DNA of 64,000 bases from positions 1 to 64,000 of the forward strand of contig CAILKP010000073.1 in NCBI GenBank assembly GCA_903834785.1, given 5' to 3'. Shown here piece after piece: positions 46,920 to 55,232 of this stretch; the first letter of the stretch is position 1, and every line of letters begins with the position of its first letter. This DNA comes from an uncultured bacterium (GTDB lineage: Bacteria > Planctomycetota > Phycisphaerae > Phycisphaerales > UBA1924). Both the position numbers and the translations under genes were made by a program. The notes below the pieces were generated by a model that was given only the letters and a program-made list of their open reading frames with translations, did no database searches and was not told the DNA's origin.

Positions 46920-49442
46920 ATGAAGAAGCAGATTCTGTCCGCCGCAATGTTGATGGCCCTTGCCACGTGTTCGGTGATGGGCCAGCAGGCCACGATCATC
47001 ACCACCGGTGCCGCGGGCAACGGTCTTCTGAAGATCAATCAGGCGGGCACTGCGTTCTCCGGCGTGGGCTCGCTCCGCGTGGGTCTTTCGCCGCTGAGCA
47101 TCACGAGCCTGGCGGGCCCGACGGGCAGCTGGCAGGCAACTGCGGTGGCCAACGACGGCCTGAAGGCCTCGGGCTCGATCCCGAACTCGGGCACGAACGG
47201 TCTGGCCGCTGGCGCGAGCATCGCGGGCTGGCACAACGGCACGGTGTGGACTGAGTCCCCGCTGCAGCCGTCACCGCTGGCCAGCAGCGGCACCATCTCC
47301 TCGGGCAACGGCATCAGCTCCGACGGGCGCTATGTGGTCGGCCAGGGCTACTTCGCCCCGACGCGTCTGAAGCCGTTCATTGTTGACACGGTCACCGGTG
47401 TGCTGACGGAAATGCCGCTGCAGAACAACAACTTCAACAACTTGGGCTCGCGCGGCTACGACGTGAGCCTGGATGGCACGGTGGTTGTGGGCCGCGATCA
47501 GACGACGGGCAGCATCTCGACGATTTACGTTCCGAGCATCTGGCGGAAGGACCCGGGCACCGGCGAGTACGTCCAGACGGTTCTGGGTGACCAGACGCTC
47601 AACCGCGTGTTCGGCTCGTGCGAGATCACCGAGATCAACGATGCGGGTACGGCGTGCGTGGGCCGGGTTTTCGTTCTTGGCGCGACTTCCGCAGAGGACA
47701 GCATCAAGGGTGCGAAGTGGACCTGGAACGGGTCGAGCTGGGTGGTCAGCTATGTTCCCGAGCCGGTGCGTCCGGCGGGCATCCCGGCCACGGCGACGCT
47801 GAACTCGATCACGCCGTACGGCATCACTGACGATGGCCAGACGGTCGTCGGCACCGTGCGGTGGTCCGACGGGTTCTTCAGCAACTTCAATCACGCGTTC
47901 ATCTGGGACGCCAACGGCTGCCGCGTGCTGCGGGACGACCTGGTGGCGGTGAACTGCACGGGCATCGGTTCGTTCACGACGCTGACGACCGCGTGGTCGA
48001 TCAGCGGTGATGGCACGAAGATCCTGGGCTCGGGCGGTGACGCCGGGTTCAACACGATCTGGCTGGTTGACAAGACCAGCAGCGCGACCCTGCCCCCGAC
48101 CGTGGTTTCGAGCCCGGCGAACCAGCTGATTTCCAACTGCATGTTCTTCAGCATGTCGACGGCTGTCGCCGGTACCGGTCCCTTCACCTACCAGTGGAGG
48201 AAGGGCGGCGTGAACCTGACCAACGGCGCGACGGCCTGGGGCTCCTCAGTCTCGGGTGCGACGACCAGCCGCCTGCAGATCTCGAGCCAGAAGCCGCAGG
48301 ATGTGGGCAGCTACAGCTGCGTGATCACTGGCCCGGGCGGCACGGTGACGGTCTCGGCGACGGCATCGCTGGATCCGCTCTATCCGGCCCCGGCTAACGA
48401 CCTGTGCTCGGGCGCGACGGACATCGGCGAAGGGCTGACTCAGCAGTCACTGTGCGCCGCGTACGCCACAGAGCTGCAGCCCAGCTGCTTTAGCGGCAAG
48501 CCGTTTGACATGTACTTCCGCTACACCCCGAGCTTTACCGGTGAGGTCCGCATGGACACCTGCGGTACCACCTCGAGCATCGATGCCACGCTGGCAGTGT
48601 TTGCCAGCTGCTCCTCGGGTGCGCAGCTGGCCTGCAACGACAGCTTTGACATCGGTCCGGCGTGCGTTCCCTCGGTGAGCACGGCAGCCCGCATCGGTCG
48701 TCTGGCGGTGACCGCGGGTGTCCCGATGCTGGTGCGTGTGGGCTCCAACACGATGGGCGGCACTGACGGTGTGGTGAAGCTCAACGTGTATCAGGCTCCG
48801 GCTCGTCCGGCCAACGACAGCTGCGCAAGCCCGGAGCTGATCGGCCCCGGCACGGTTCAGTGGGACAACACCGAGGCCACGAGCGACGGTGTGGCCCAGT
48901 GCGCCACGGGCACGGGCCGCCGTGACCTGTGGTACCGGTACATCGCGCCGAGCAACGGCACGATCGGCGTGACGACCTGCGGCACGTCGTTCGATACCGT
49001 GCTGAGCATTCAGTCGGACTGCGGCACGACCGCCGCCTTGTCGCTGGCTTGCAACGACAACACCAACAACACCGCCAGCGGCTGCACGACCGCCAGCACG
49101 ATCAGCAACTTCTCGGTGACCCGCGGCGTTCCGATCCTGATCCGCGTGGCCGGCAAGGCCACCGGCACGGTCGGTGCGGGCATCCTCTCGCTGGACTTCA
49201 CCTCCACCGGCCCGGGCTGCATCTCGGATATCGCCGGCGACGGCGCTGTCGGCAACGATCCGGACGGCACGGTTGACGGCAGCGACTTCATCGCCTTCAT
49301 CAACTCGTTCGGCATCGGCGATGCCACGGTTGACAACAAGGCTGACGTGGTTGGCGGCGGCGCCAACGGCGATCAGCCCGACGGCACCATCGACGGCACC
49401 GACTTCATCGCGTTCATCAACGCTTTCGGCGCCGGCTGCTGA
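46920..49442 (+). CDS. Secreted multidomain protein with GC-type dockerin-like C-terminus
   Basis: An 840-aa protein. SD GGAGAAAG and a signal peptide (MKKQILSAAMLMALATCSVMG) begin it. HAF-type extracellular repeats (ISSDGRYVVGQG, ITDDGQTVVGTV, HAFIWDANG) fill residues about 100-380. An Ig-like domain follows near 400-485 (FTYQWRKGGVNL, DVGSYSCVITG), then two PPC-like beta-sandwich repeats, each with a start like PANDLC/PANDSC and several Cys. The end has two Asp-rich 12-residue loops (PDGTVDGSDFIAFINSFG and PDGTIDGTDFIAFINAFG) and a final Gly-Cys. This tail is a planctomycete dockerin-like domain that probably binds Ca and may anchor the protein. No catalytic domain was seen. Confidence 0.85.
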   Translation: MKKQILSAAMLMALATCSVMGQQATIITTGAAGNGLLKINQAGTAFSGVGSLRVGLSPLSITSLAGPTGSWQATAVANDGLKASGSIPNSGTNGLAAGASIAGWHNGTVWTESPLQPSPLASSGTISSGNGISSDGRYVVGQGYFAPTRLKPFIVDTVTGVLTEMPLQNNNFNNLGSRGYDVSLDGTVVVGRDQTTGSISTIYVPSIWRKDPGTGEYVQTVLGDQTLNRVFGSCEITEINDAGTACVGRVFVLGATSAEDSIKGAKWTWNGSSWVVSYVPEPVRPAGIPATATLNSITPYGITDDGQTVVGTVRWSDGFFSNFNHAFIWDANGCRVLRDDLVAVNCTGIGSFTTLTTAWSISGDGTKILGSGGDAGFNTIWLVDKTSSATLPPTVVSSPANQLISNCMFFSMSTAVAGTGPFTYQWRKGGVNLTNGATAWGSSVSGATTSRLQISSQKPQDVGSYSCVITGPGGTVTVSATASLDPLYPAPANDLCSGATDIGEGLTQQSLCAAYATELQPSCFSGKPFDMYFRYTPSFTGEVRMDTCGTTSSIDATLAVFASCSSGAQLACNDSFDIGPACVPSVSTAARIGRLAVTAGVPMLVRVGSNTMGGTDGVVKLNVYQAPARPANDSCASPELIGPGTVQWDNTEATSDGVAQCATGTGRRDLWYRYIAPSNGTIGVTTCGTSFDTVLSIQSDCGTTAALSLACNDNTNNTASGCTTASTISNFSVTRGVPILIRVAGKATGTVGAGILSLDFTSTGPGCISDIAGDGAVGNDPDGTVDGSDFIAFINSFGIGDATVDNKADVVGGGANGDQPDGTIDGTDFIAFINAFGAGC

Positions 49443-49507
49443 GTTCCCGACCATCTCGCCCGGCGGCGTCAACGAGCCGCGCGGGTGATGCAAGTCCCTT
49501 TCAGCAC

Positions 49508-49545
49508 CGCCCCGTGCACGCTTTGATAGCGTGCACGGGGCGTTT
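49508..49545 (+). terminator. Terminator of the dockerin-type gene
   Basis: A 15-bp perfect stem (CGCCCCGTGCACGCT with its complement), a five-base loop and a short TTT tail, 66 bases after the stop. Confidence 0.85.
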
Positions 49546-49598
49546 GCGTTGCGGTGGCCAGGGGTCGGGAGGGGTGGGGGCGCGACTACGAAACAAAG

Positions 49599-49625
49599 CG
49601 TCCCGGCACAGTGTGTGCCGGGACG
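49599..49625 (-). terminator. Terminator of the HNH endonuclease gene
   Basis: A 12-bp perfect stem (CGTCCCGGCACA with its complement), a three-base loop and a T-rich CTTTGTTT tail on the minus strand. It lies 61 bases after the HNH stop and faces the converging terminator at 49508-49545. Confidence 0.85.
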
Positions 49626-49686
49626 TGGAGGTTGATGCGGGCTGATGGTCCGTCGTGGCCACGGACCGTGGCGTCACTCAAGCGGC

Positions 49687-50436
49687 TTACTTGAGCTCGA
49701 CGCTCCAGTACGCGTGGTCAAGGAATGCTCGCCAGGAGCTGTACTTGTCCTGGCCGAGCCGCAGCTGAATCAGCGGGTTGCGCTTCGGCATGACGGGCCT
49801 GCGGATGAGCTTCATGCGTGCCTGCTCGGGCGTGCGGCCACCCTTGCGGGCGTTGCACTTGATGCAGGCACAGACCAGATTCTCCCAGCTGTCGCCGCCT
49901 CCCAGGGAGCGGGGCAGGACGTGGTCGATGGAAAGTTCACTGGTGGGGAAGTGCCTGCCGCAGTACTGGCAGGTATTGCGGTCCCGGGCAAAGAGGTTCC
50001 TGCGGTTGAGCTTGACAGTCTGGGCGGGGAGGCGGTCGTAGCCCATGAGGCGGATGACGCGCGGGACAGCGATCTCCAGGCGGACGGTGCGAACCCAGTC
50101 GTGCTTCTCGGCCTCGAAGCGGCGCTGGTACTCCGAGAGCTCGGTCCAACTGCTAAATGAGTACGAGTTGTACTGGCCGTTTTCAACCTGGATCACTTCT
50201 GCCAGGTCGGAGAACAGCATGGTGAAGGCACGCCGCGCCGAAATGACGCGAATGGCCATGTACAGCTTGTTGAGGACCAGGACCTTGCCGTCGAGCGCGT
50301 TGGGCAGCGCGACAGAAGATGAGCCGCCGAGCAGGGCCTGATCGGCGGCGGAGGGGAACCCGAAATCGTGACAGTCATCCGAGACCTCAAAGTGAGGATC
50401 ATCGGGGTACCCGTGAGAAGAAGGACGGTGACTCAT
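49687..50436 (-). CDS. HNH endonuclease
   Basis: A 249-aa protein from ATG 50436. The HNH motif is near residues 155-200: CQYCGRHF (zinc Cys pair), SIDHVLPRSLGGGDSWENLV (His and Asn) and CIKCNARKGG (second Cys pair). This is the bacterial HNH family widely conserved as a chromosomal gene without obvious mobile context. The N-terminal part has VLNKLYMAIRVISARRAFTM, which is typical of the family. No intron or phage gene lies nearby. Role in the cell is unknown; DNA cleavage is inferred from the motif. Confidence 0.88.
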   Translation of the reverse strand: MSHRPSSHGYPDDPHFEVSDDCHDFGFPSAADQALLGGSSSVALPNALDGKVLVLNKLYMAIRVISARRAFTMLFSDLAEVIQVENGQYNSYSFSSWTELSEYQRRFEAEKHDWVRTVRLEIAVPRVIRLMGYDRLPAQTVKLNRRNLFARDRNTCQYCGRHFPTSELSIDHVLPRSLGGGDSWENLVCACIKCNARKGGRTPEQARMKLIRRPVMPKRNPLIQLRLGQDKYSSWRAFLDHAYWSVELK

Positions 50437-50758
50437 GGAGCCGCTTCCAACATCGCCAACACGGAGTGAACGGTACCCGTTTGGTCGGCATTTCTCCACT
50501 GGGTATCCACGCTTTACAGCAAGTTGATGGTCTGAAGGCGGTTACGACCGGATTTGGTGCCGCGGGTGTTGGCTCGCTACCCTGCGACCCCGCGGGTTGT
50601 ACCGACTGGGAAAATGGACGTTTAAACAGCCGTTTGGATCGCGATGGCGACCTCCGGCCGCCGCCGGTCGGTCCGTCCGGTGAGGCACTACGGCAGGCTT
50701 GGCCCGGTTGTCCGCCCTTGTGGCCGGCGGGCCTGCAGATTGAAGGAAGGAAACAGCA
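50437..50758 (+). other. 322-base spacer upstream of the ROK kinase gene
   Basis: No gene or confident promoter was seen. A strong SD-like stretch (GAAGGAAGGAAACAGC) ends it and fixes the start of the gene at 50759. The middle is ordinary high-GC sequence with a short TTTAAAC. Confidence 0.5.
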
Positions 50759-51826
50759 ATGGCTCGTGGCACGCACGTGATCGGGATTGATTTGGGTGGA
50801 ACGAACATGCAGATCGGGGTGGTGAGCCCGGCGCTGAAGGTGATCGGCCGGGCCAAGAAGAAGACGCGGTCAATGGAGGGGAGCCAGCGGGTGATCGACC
50901 GGCTGATCGACGGGGTGCACGAGGCGTGCGTGAACGCGAAGATTTCGCTCAAGGACATCTCGGCGATCGGCATCGGTGCGCCGGGCGCGGTTGATCCGCG
51001 GCGAGGGCTGGTGCTGGAGGCGACAAACCTGCGGTGGAACGACTACCCCCTTGCAGCGGTGCTGAGCCGGAAGTTCGGGCACCATGTGGTGGTGGACAAC
51101 GATGTGAACGCGGCGATCTATGGGGAGTGGCGCCTGGGGGCGGCCAAGGGGCAGGACGAGGTTCTGGGTGTGTGGGTTGGCACCGGGATCGGTGGTGGGC
51201 TGATTCTGGGCGGGAAGATGTACTACGGGGCAACGCACACAGCCGGTGAGATCGGGCACACGATTCTGTTCCCCAACACACCGCCAGGCTCCCGGACGCT
51301 GGAGAACAACTGCTCGCGGACGGCGATCGTGGACCGGCTGGTGCGGCTGATTCGGGCCAACCACCCGTCAGCGATCACGGACCTGGCTGATGGCGACTTG
51401 AGTGATGTCAAGGCCCGGATCGTGGCTCAGGCCTATTCCAAGAACGACCGGCTGACGCGGATGGTCGTCGACAACGCTGCGGAGATGATCGGAATCTCGG
51501 TGGCCAACGTGGTGACGCTGCTGGGCATCCAGCGGGTGGTCATCGGCGGTGGATTGACCGAGGCGATGGGCGAGAATCTGGTCGGCAAGATCCGGGAGTC
51601 CGCCCGGCGGCATGCATTCCCTGAGGTATGCCGCAAGGTTGAGGTGGTGGCGACGAAGCTGGAGGCGGATGCCGGACTCCTGGGTGCGGCGATGCTGGCG
51701 AGAGACTGGCTGGAGAGCCGGAAGGGCAAAGCGGGCGCGGTGGCAGGTACGGCCAAGCCGGTCCGGACCCGCAAGGCGGCGGTGAAGCGGCCGGCGGGGA
51801 AGAAGCCGGCTGCTGGCAAAGCGTAA
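50759..51826 (+). CDS. ROK-family sugar kinase with a Lys/Ala-rich tail
   Basis: A 355-aa protein. VIGIDLGGTNMQIGVV is the phosphate-binding motif, GIGAPGAVDPRRG and VVVDNDVNAAIYGEW follow, and GTGIGGGLILGGKMYYG and AGEIGHTILFPN are the usual ROK motifs. The zinc-binding CxCGxxGCxE motif is replaced here by a different sequence (RTLENNCSRTAI), so the usual metal site appears to be lost. The last about 33 residues are Lys-, Ala-, Arg- and Pro-rich (RKAAVKRPAGKKPAAGKA), like histone H1 tails. Glucokinase is the most likely activity, but ROK substrate specificity cannot be read from this. Confidence 0.82.
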   Translation: MARGTHVIGIDLGGTNMQIGVVSPALKVIGRAKKKTRSMEGSQRVIDRLIDGVHEACVNAKISLKDISAIGIGAPGAVDPRRGLVLEATNLRWNDYPLAAVLSRKFGHHVVVDNDVNAAIYGEWRLGAAKGQDEVLGVWVGTGIGGGLILGGKMYYGATHTAGEIGHTILFPNTPPGSRTLENNCSRTAIVDRLVRLIRANHPSAITDLADGDLSDVKARIVAQAYSKNDRLTRMVVDNAAEMIGISVANVVTLLGIQRVVIGGGLTEAMGENLVGKIRESARRHAFPEVCRKVEVVATKLEADAGLLGAAMLARDWLESRKGKAGAVAGTAKPVRTRKAAVKRPAGKKPAAGKA

Positions 51827-51880
51827 AACTCACGCCGCGGAGGTGGGGAATCGACGGAGGCGTCGCTACCATGCCGGTCC

Positions 51881-52783
51881 ATGGCAAAGAAGATCGCCAA
51901 GTCAGCGTCCAAGTCCGCCGGCAAGTCTGCGGGCAAGCCCGCCAGCAAGCCGGCAAGCAAGTCGTCAGCCGGCACAGTCGGTAAAGCGGTAGTCAAGAAG
52001 CCGGCGGCCAAGGCCGGCAAGCCGGTGGCGGCACGCGCCGGCACCCCTCCAGCGACCAAGCGGCAGGCAACAGCGGGCAAGCCCGGCAAGCCGGTCAAGC
52101 CGATTGCTGGTGCGGCTGCATCCAAGGGCCGCAGCGGCGTTGGTGGCAATAAGTCGAAGTCGGCGGCTGTGAAAGCCCCTCCCAAAGTAGTCGGCAAGCC
52201 GGCGGCCGCGACCGGCAAGGCAAAGTCCGGGCTGGCGGCGGCGGTGAGCCAGGCGGTAACGGCGGCTCCGGCGGGCCGAGGGGTGAGCGCGGCGGTTGCC
52301 CAGATGGAGGGCGCGGCGCAGCTCCAAGGCAAGGCACCCGGGCGACCGGGCTCGAAGTGGGAGCGGCCTTCGCTCAAGCGAACGCCCGCCCAGCAGGCGG
52401 CGATGACGGCCTCCAAGGGGCGGCTAGAGAAGCAGCGCGAGGTTGCACGGGCGTTTGCCGTTGATGTGGCGCGTTTGCTGGCGGACCTGCGGTGTGAGAA
52501 CGTGGTGATTCTGGACTGGAGCCGGTACTCCAGCACGAGCGATTACGTGGTCGTGGCAACGGGTACCAGCGATCGCCAGATGCGGACGTGCGGCGATGAG
52601 GTTTCAAAGCTGGCCGAGACGATCAGCCACGGCCTGCCGCGGGTTGAGAGCGATGAGCGTGCGACCTGGGTGCTGTGCGACGCGTCCGATGTGGTTGCGC
52701 ACGTGTTTGAGCCCAATACGCGGGCCCACTATGACATGGAAGGAATGTACCCGGATGCTCCGCGTGTGGATTGGCAGCGGTGA
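51881..52783 (+). CDS. rsfS: Ribosome silencing factor RsfS with a histone-H1-like N-terminal extension
   Basis: A 300-aa protein, about 2.5 times the usual RsfS length. Residues about 190-300 are RsfS/Iojap: DVARLLADLRCENVVILDWS, STSDYVVVATGTSDRQMRTC, and ATWVLCDASDVVAHVF. RsfS binds L14 on the 50S subunit and blocks subunit joining in poor nutrient conditions. Residues 1-185 are an extension of Lys, Ala, Pro, Ser and Gly (for example KSASKSAGKSAGKPASKPAS). It probably is disordered and positively charged, and may bind RNA or DNA. ATG 51881 is 54 bases after the ROK gene. Confidence 0.88.
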   Translation: MAKKIAKSASKSAGKSAGKPASKPASKSSAGTVGKAVVKKPAAKAGKPVAARAGTPPATKRQATAGKPGKPVKPIAGAAASKGRSGVGGNKSKSAAVKAPPKVVGKPAAATGKAKSGLAAAVSQAVTAAPAGRGVSAAVAQMEGAAQLQGKAPGRPGSKWERPSLKRTPAQQAAMTASKGRLEKQREVARAFAVDVARLLADLRCENVVILDWSRYSSTSDYVVVATGTSDRQMRTCGDEVSKLAETISHGLPRVESDERATWVLCDASDVVAHVFEPNTRAHYDMEGMYPDAPRVDWQR

Positions 52784-52859
52784 GCAGCCCGGGGGTGATC
52801 GTTTCAGGCCGGCGGTGCGGGAGCGGGGCGTTGTTGATCCAGTGGCGAGTTGATTTCTT

Positions 52860-53237
52860 ATGCTTCGAAAAGTCCTGCACAGCAAGATCCACATGGCGGT
52901 GACCACCGCGGCCAAGCCGGACTACGTCGGCTCGATCACGATTGATGCGAACCTGCTTGAGGCGTGCGGGATGCGGGTGAACGACGCCGTCGAGATCGCC
53001 AACTGCCGAAACGGTGAGCGGTTTGAGACGTACATCTTCCGCGGTGAGCCGGGCAAGGGGCAGATCGAGGTCAACGGTGCGGCGGCACATCTTGTGGAAG
53101 AGGGCGACAAGCTCATCATCATGCACTACGCGTACATGACCGACGAGGAATACTCCCAGAACCGTCCGCGTGTGCTGATCATGGATGAAAGCAACAAGGT
53201 CCGGCAGCTGATGCGGTATGAGCCGTCGGCCCAATAA
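52860..53237 (+). CDS. panD: Aspartate 1-decarboxylase precursor
   Basis: A 125-aa protein of normal length. It makes beta-alanine from aspartate for pantothenate synthesis. MLRKVLHSKIHMAVTT is the standard start, and Gly24-Ser25 in DYVGSITID is the self-cleavage site that forms the pyruvoyl group. NGAAAHLVEEGDKLIIM is the family's core. It lies 76 bases after rsfS and 42 before aroB, on the same strand. Confidence 0.95.
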   Translation: MLRKVLHSKIHMAVTTAAKPDYVGSITIDANLLEACGMRVNDAVEIANCRNGERFETYIFRGEPGKGQIEVNGAAAHLVEEGDKLIIMHYAYMTDEEYSQNRPRVLIMDESNKVRQLMRYEPSAQ

Positions 53238-53279
53238 CGCCGGGTGGCCGGTCGCCCCGCGAGCGGGCAGGAGCAGACG

Positions 53280-54467
53280 GTGGCAAAGCTGAGCGTGAAG
53301 GTTGTGACCCGGGCCGTGGCGGGCGCTTCGTACGAGGTGCACATCGGTCGTCGTCTGCTGGGCAGATCAGTGGGCCCCCTGGCCAAGGGACGGCGCGTGC
53401 TGCTGGTGGTGGATTCGAACGTGCCGGCGACATCGATCGGCGAGCTGGTGGGTGCCGTGGAGCGTGCCGGCAAGCAGTACGCGGTGCTTCCCGTGCTCAC
53501 CAGTGAGAAAGCCAAAACGCTGGGCACGGTGGCCAAGGTACTGGAGGCGGCGGCGACGCTGTCGCTCGGACGCGATGACCTGATGATCGCCGTCGGCGGC
53601 GGGGTGCTGACGGACCTGGTGGGGCTGGCTGCCGGGCTGCACCGGCGCGGTTGCCAGGTGGTGCACTGCCCCTCGACGCTGCTGGCGATGGTGGATGGCT
53701 CGGTGGGGGGCAAGACGGCGGCGAACATTGAAGTGGACGGTCGGCTGATCAAGAACGGCGTGGGCGTGTTCCATCAGCCCGTCCGCGTGGTGTGTGACAT
53801 GGATCTGCTGGCCTCGCTGCCGGAGCGCACGTTCCGCGCCGGGCTGGCGGAGTGTCTCAAGCACGGCCTGCTGGGCGGAGCGTTTGCGGATGCGACGCTC
53901 TGGGATGAGACGGTTCTGGCGGTGGAGCGGGGGCCCGTAGTGGGGAGTGCCGGGCTGCCCGCGCTGGTGGCCCGCAACGTGAGGCTGAAGGCCGCTGTCG
54001 TGGCACTGGATGAGCGGGAGACCCGGGACGACCTGCCGGGCGGGGGGCGGATGGCCCTGAACCTCGGCCACACCTTCGCCCACGCCATCGAAACGCTGCA
54101 TGGATTGAGCTGGTTTGACGGGCGACGGGTGCGGCGGGGCACGCTGCTGCATGGTGAGGCAGTCGGCCTCGGGCTGATCTGTGCGGCGACGCTCTCGGCG
54201 GAGCTTGGATGCTGCGACCGGGGGTTTGCCGACCGGGTGCGGCTGGCCGTTGGCCTGGCCGGGCTGCCGGTGGAGGTGGGGGGGCTGCCGCCGGATTCGG
54301 AGTTGCTCGCCCGGATGGGCAGCGACAAAAAGGTCAAAGGCGGTAGGGCCCGATTTGTGGTCGTCAGTGATGACCTGCGGCCGGCGGTGCGGTCGGATGT
54401 GGCACCGTCGCTGGTGCGGGCGGCGCTGGCGGCAATCCGGACGTCACAGGGTCGGAAGCGGAGGTAA
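53280..54467 (+). CDS. aroB: 3-dehydroquinate synthase
   Basis: A 395-aa protein if started at GTG 53280, which has GGAG eight bases upstream; a GTG at 53244 is in frame but lacks this. Motifs: VGGGVLTDLVGLAAGLHRRG, MVDGSVGGKTAANI, AECLKHGLLGG (metal-binding Glu), LNLGHTFAHAIE and LLHGEAV (metal-binding His). It makes 3-dehydroquinate in the shikimate pathway. Cotranscription with panD is likely. Confidence 0.93.
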   Translation: MAKLSVKVVTRAVAGASYEVHIGRRLLGRSVGPLAKGRRVLLVVDSNVPATSIGELVGAVERAGKQYAVLPVLTSEKAKTLGTVAKVLEAAATLSLGRDDLMIAVGGGVLTDLVGLAAGLHRRGCQVVHCPSTLLAMVDGSVGGKTAANIEVDGRLIKNGVGVFHQPVRVVCDMDLLASLPERTFRAGLAECLKHGLLGGAFADATLWDETVLAVERGPVVGSAGLPALVARNVRLKAAVVALDERETRDDLPGGGRMALNLGHTFAHAIETLHGLSWFDGRRVRRGTLLHGEAVGLGLICAATLSAELGCCDRGFADRVRLAVGLAGLPVEVGGLPPDSELLARMGSDKKVKGGRARFVVVSDDLRPAVRSDVAPSLVRAALAAIRTSQGRKRR

Positions 54468-54509
54468 GGACGGACGATCTGTGCTCAGGGGCGATTGACC
54501 GGGAGCGCG

Positions 54510-55232
54510 TCAGTCCTCGCCGCGGGGGGCGGCAGTGGAGATGAGGCGGACCAGCGGGGTTCCGGCATCGGAGAACATGAGGGTGCGGTCGACGACGTTG
54601 CCATCGGCATCGGTCATGGTGCGTGAGACCTCGCCGGCGGCGTTGGTCTCGGCAACGGTGTTGCCCTGGGGCATGAACGTCAGGTCGACGGTGGCGCGGC
54701 GGAGCCGGGGACCCGGGTCGTACTCCATGTTGAAGCGGGCGGCAACCACGCCGTCCATGAGCGGTCGTTCGGTGCGGGTGACGACTCCGCCGACGGAGCT
54801 TTCAACGACGAGCCACAGCACGCGGGGCCCGCGCTGCATGGTGGCGACGCCGCCGACGGTGACGTTGCCAGCCTCGCGGGTCTCGATGGTTGTGATGTCG
54901 CGGCGGTCGGCGGCAGGGTCGTCGAACGAGACGAACTGGATGCGGTCGTAGTTGGCGGGGTTCTGCGTGCGGTCGTAGACGTCGGTGGGGTAGGGGCCGA
55001 ACTCCGTGCCGGTGCGGATCATCGAGAGGATGCGGTGCATGACCACGCGTGCGATGACGTGGGTGCTTGCCTGGTCGCTGATGACGGTGTATCGCTTGAA
55101 CATCACGTCCAGGGCGACCATCATGCCTGCCATCAGCGTGCCGCTGATCGTCAGGGCGATGAGCAGTTCGACCATTGAGAAGCCCCGGCGGGCGGCGGAC
55201 AGCAATGAACGGACGGTGCGGGTGCGGTTCAT
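54510..55232 (-). CDS. Prepilin-type minor pseudopilin (GspJ/PilW-like)
   Basis: A 240-aa protein. RRGFSMVELLIALTISGTL is the prepilin peptidase site and N-terminal helix. The rest is short beta strands with no other motif. By position, it is the last gene of the minus-strand pilus operon, and its start overlaps the stop of the preceding gene by four bases. GspJ and PilW-like proteins cap or prime the pilus; assignment to either is tentative. Confidence 0.75.
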   Translation of the reverse strand: MNRTRTVRSLLSAARRGFSMVELLIALTISGTLMAGMMVALDVMFKRYTVISDQASTHVIARVVMHRILSMIRTGTEFGPYPTDVYDRTQNPANYDRIQFVSFDDPAADRRDITTIETREAGNVTVGGVATMQRGPRVLWLVVESSVGGVVTRTERPLMDGVVAARFNMEYDPGPRLRRATVDLTFMPQGNTVAETNAAGEVSRTMTDADGNVVDRTLMFSDAGTPLVRLISTAAPRGED

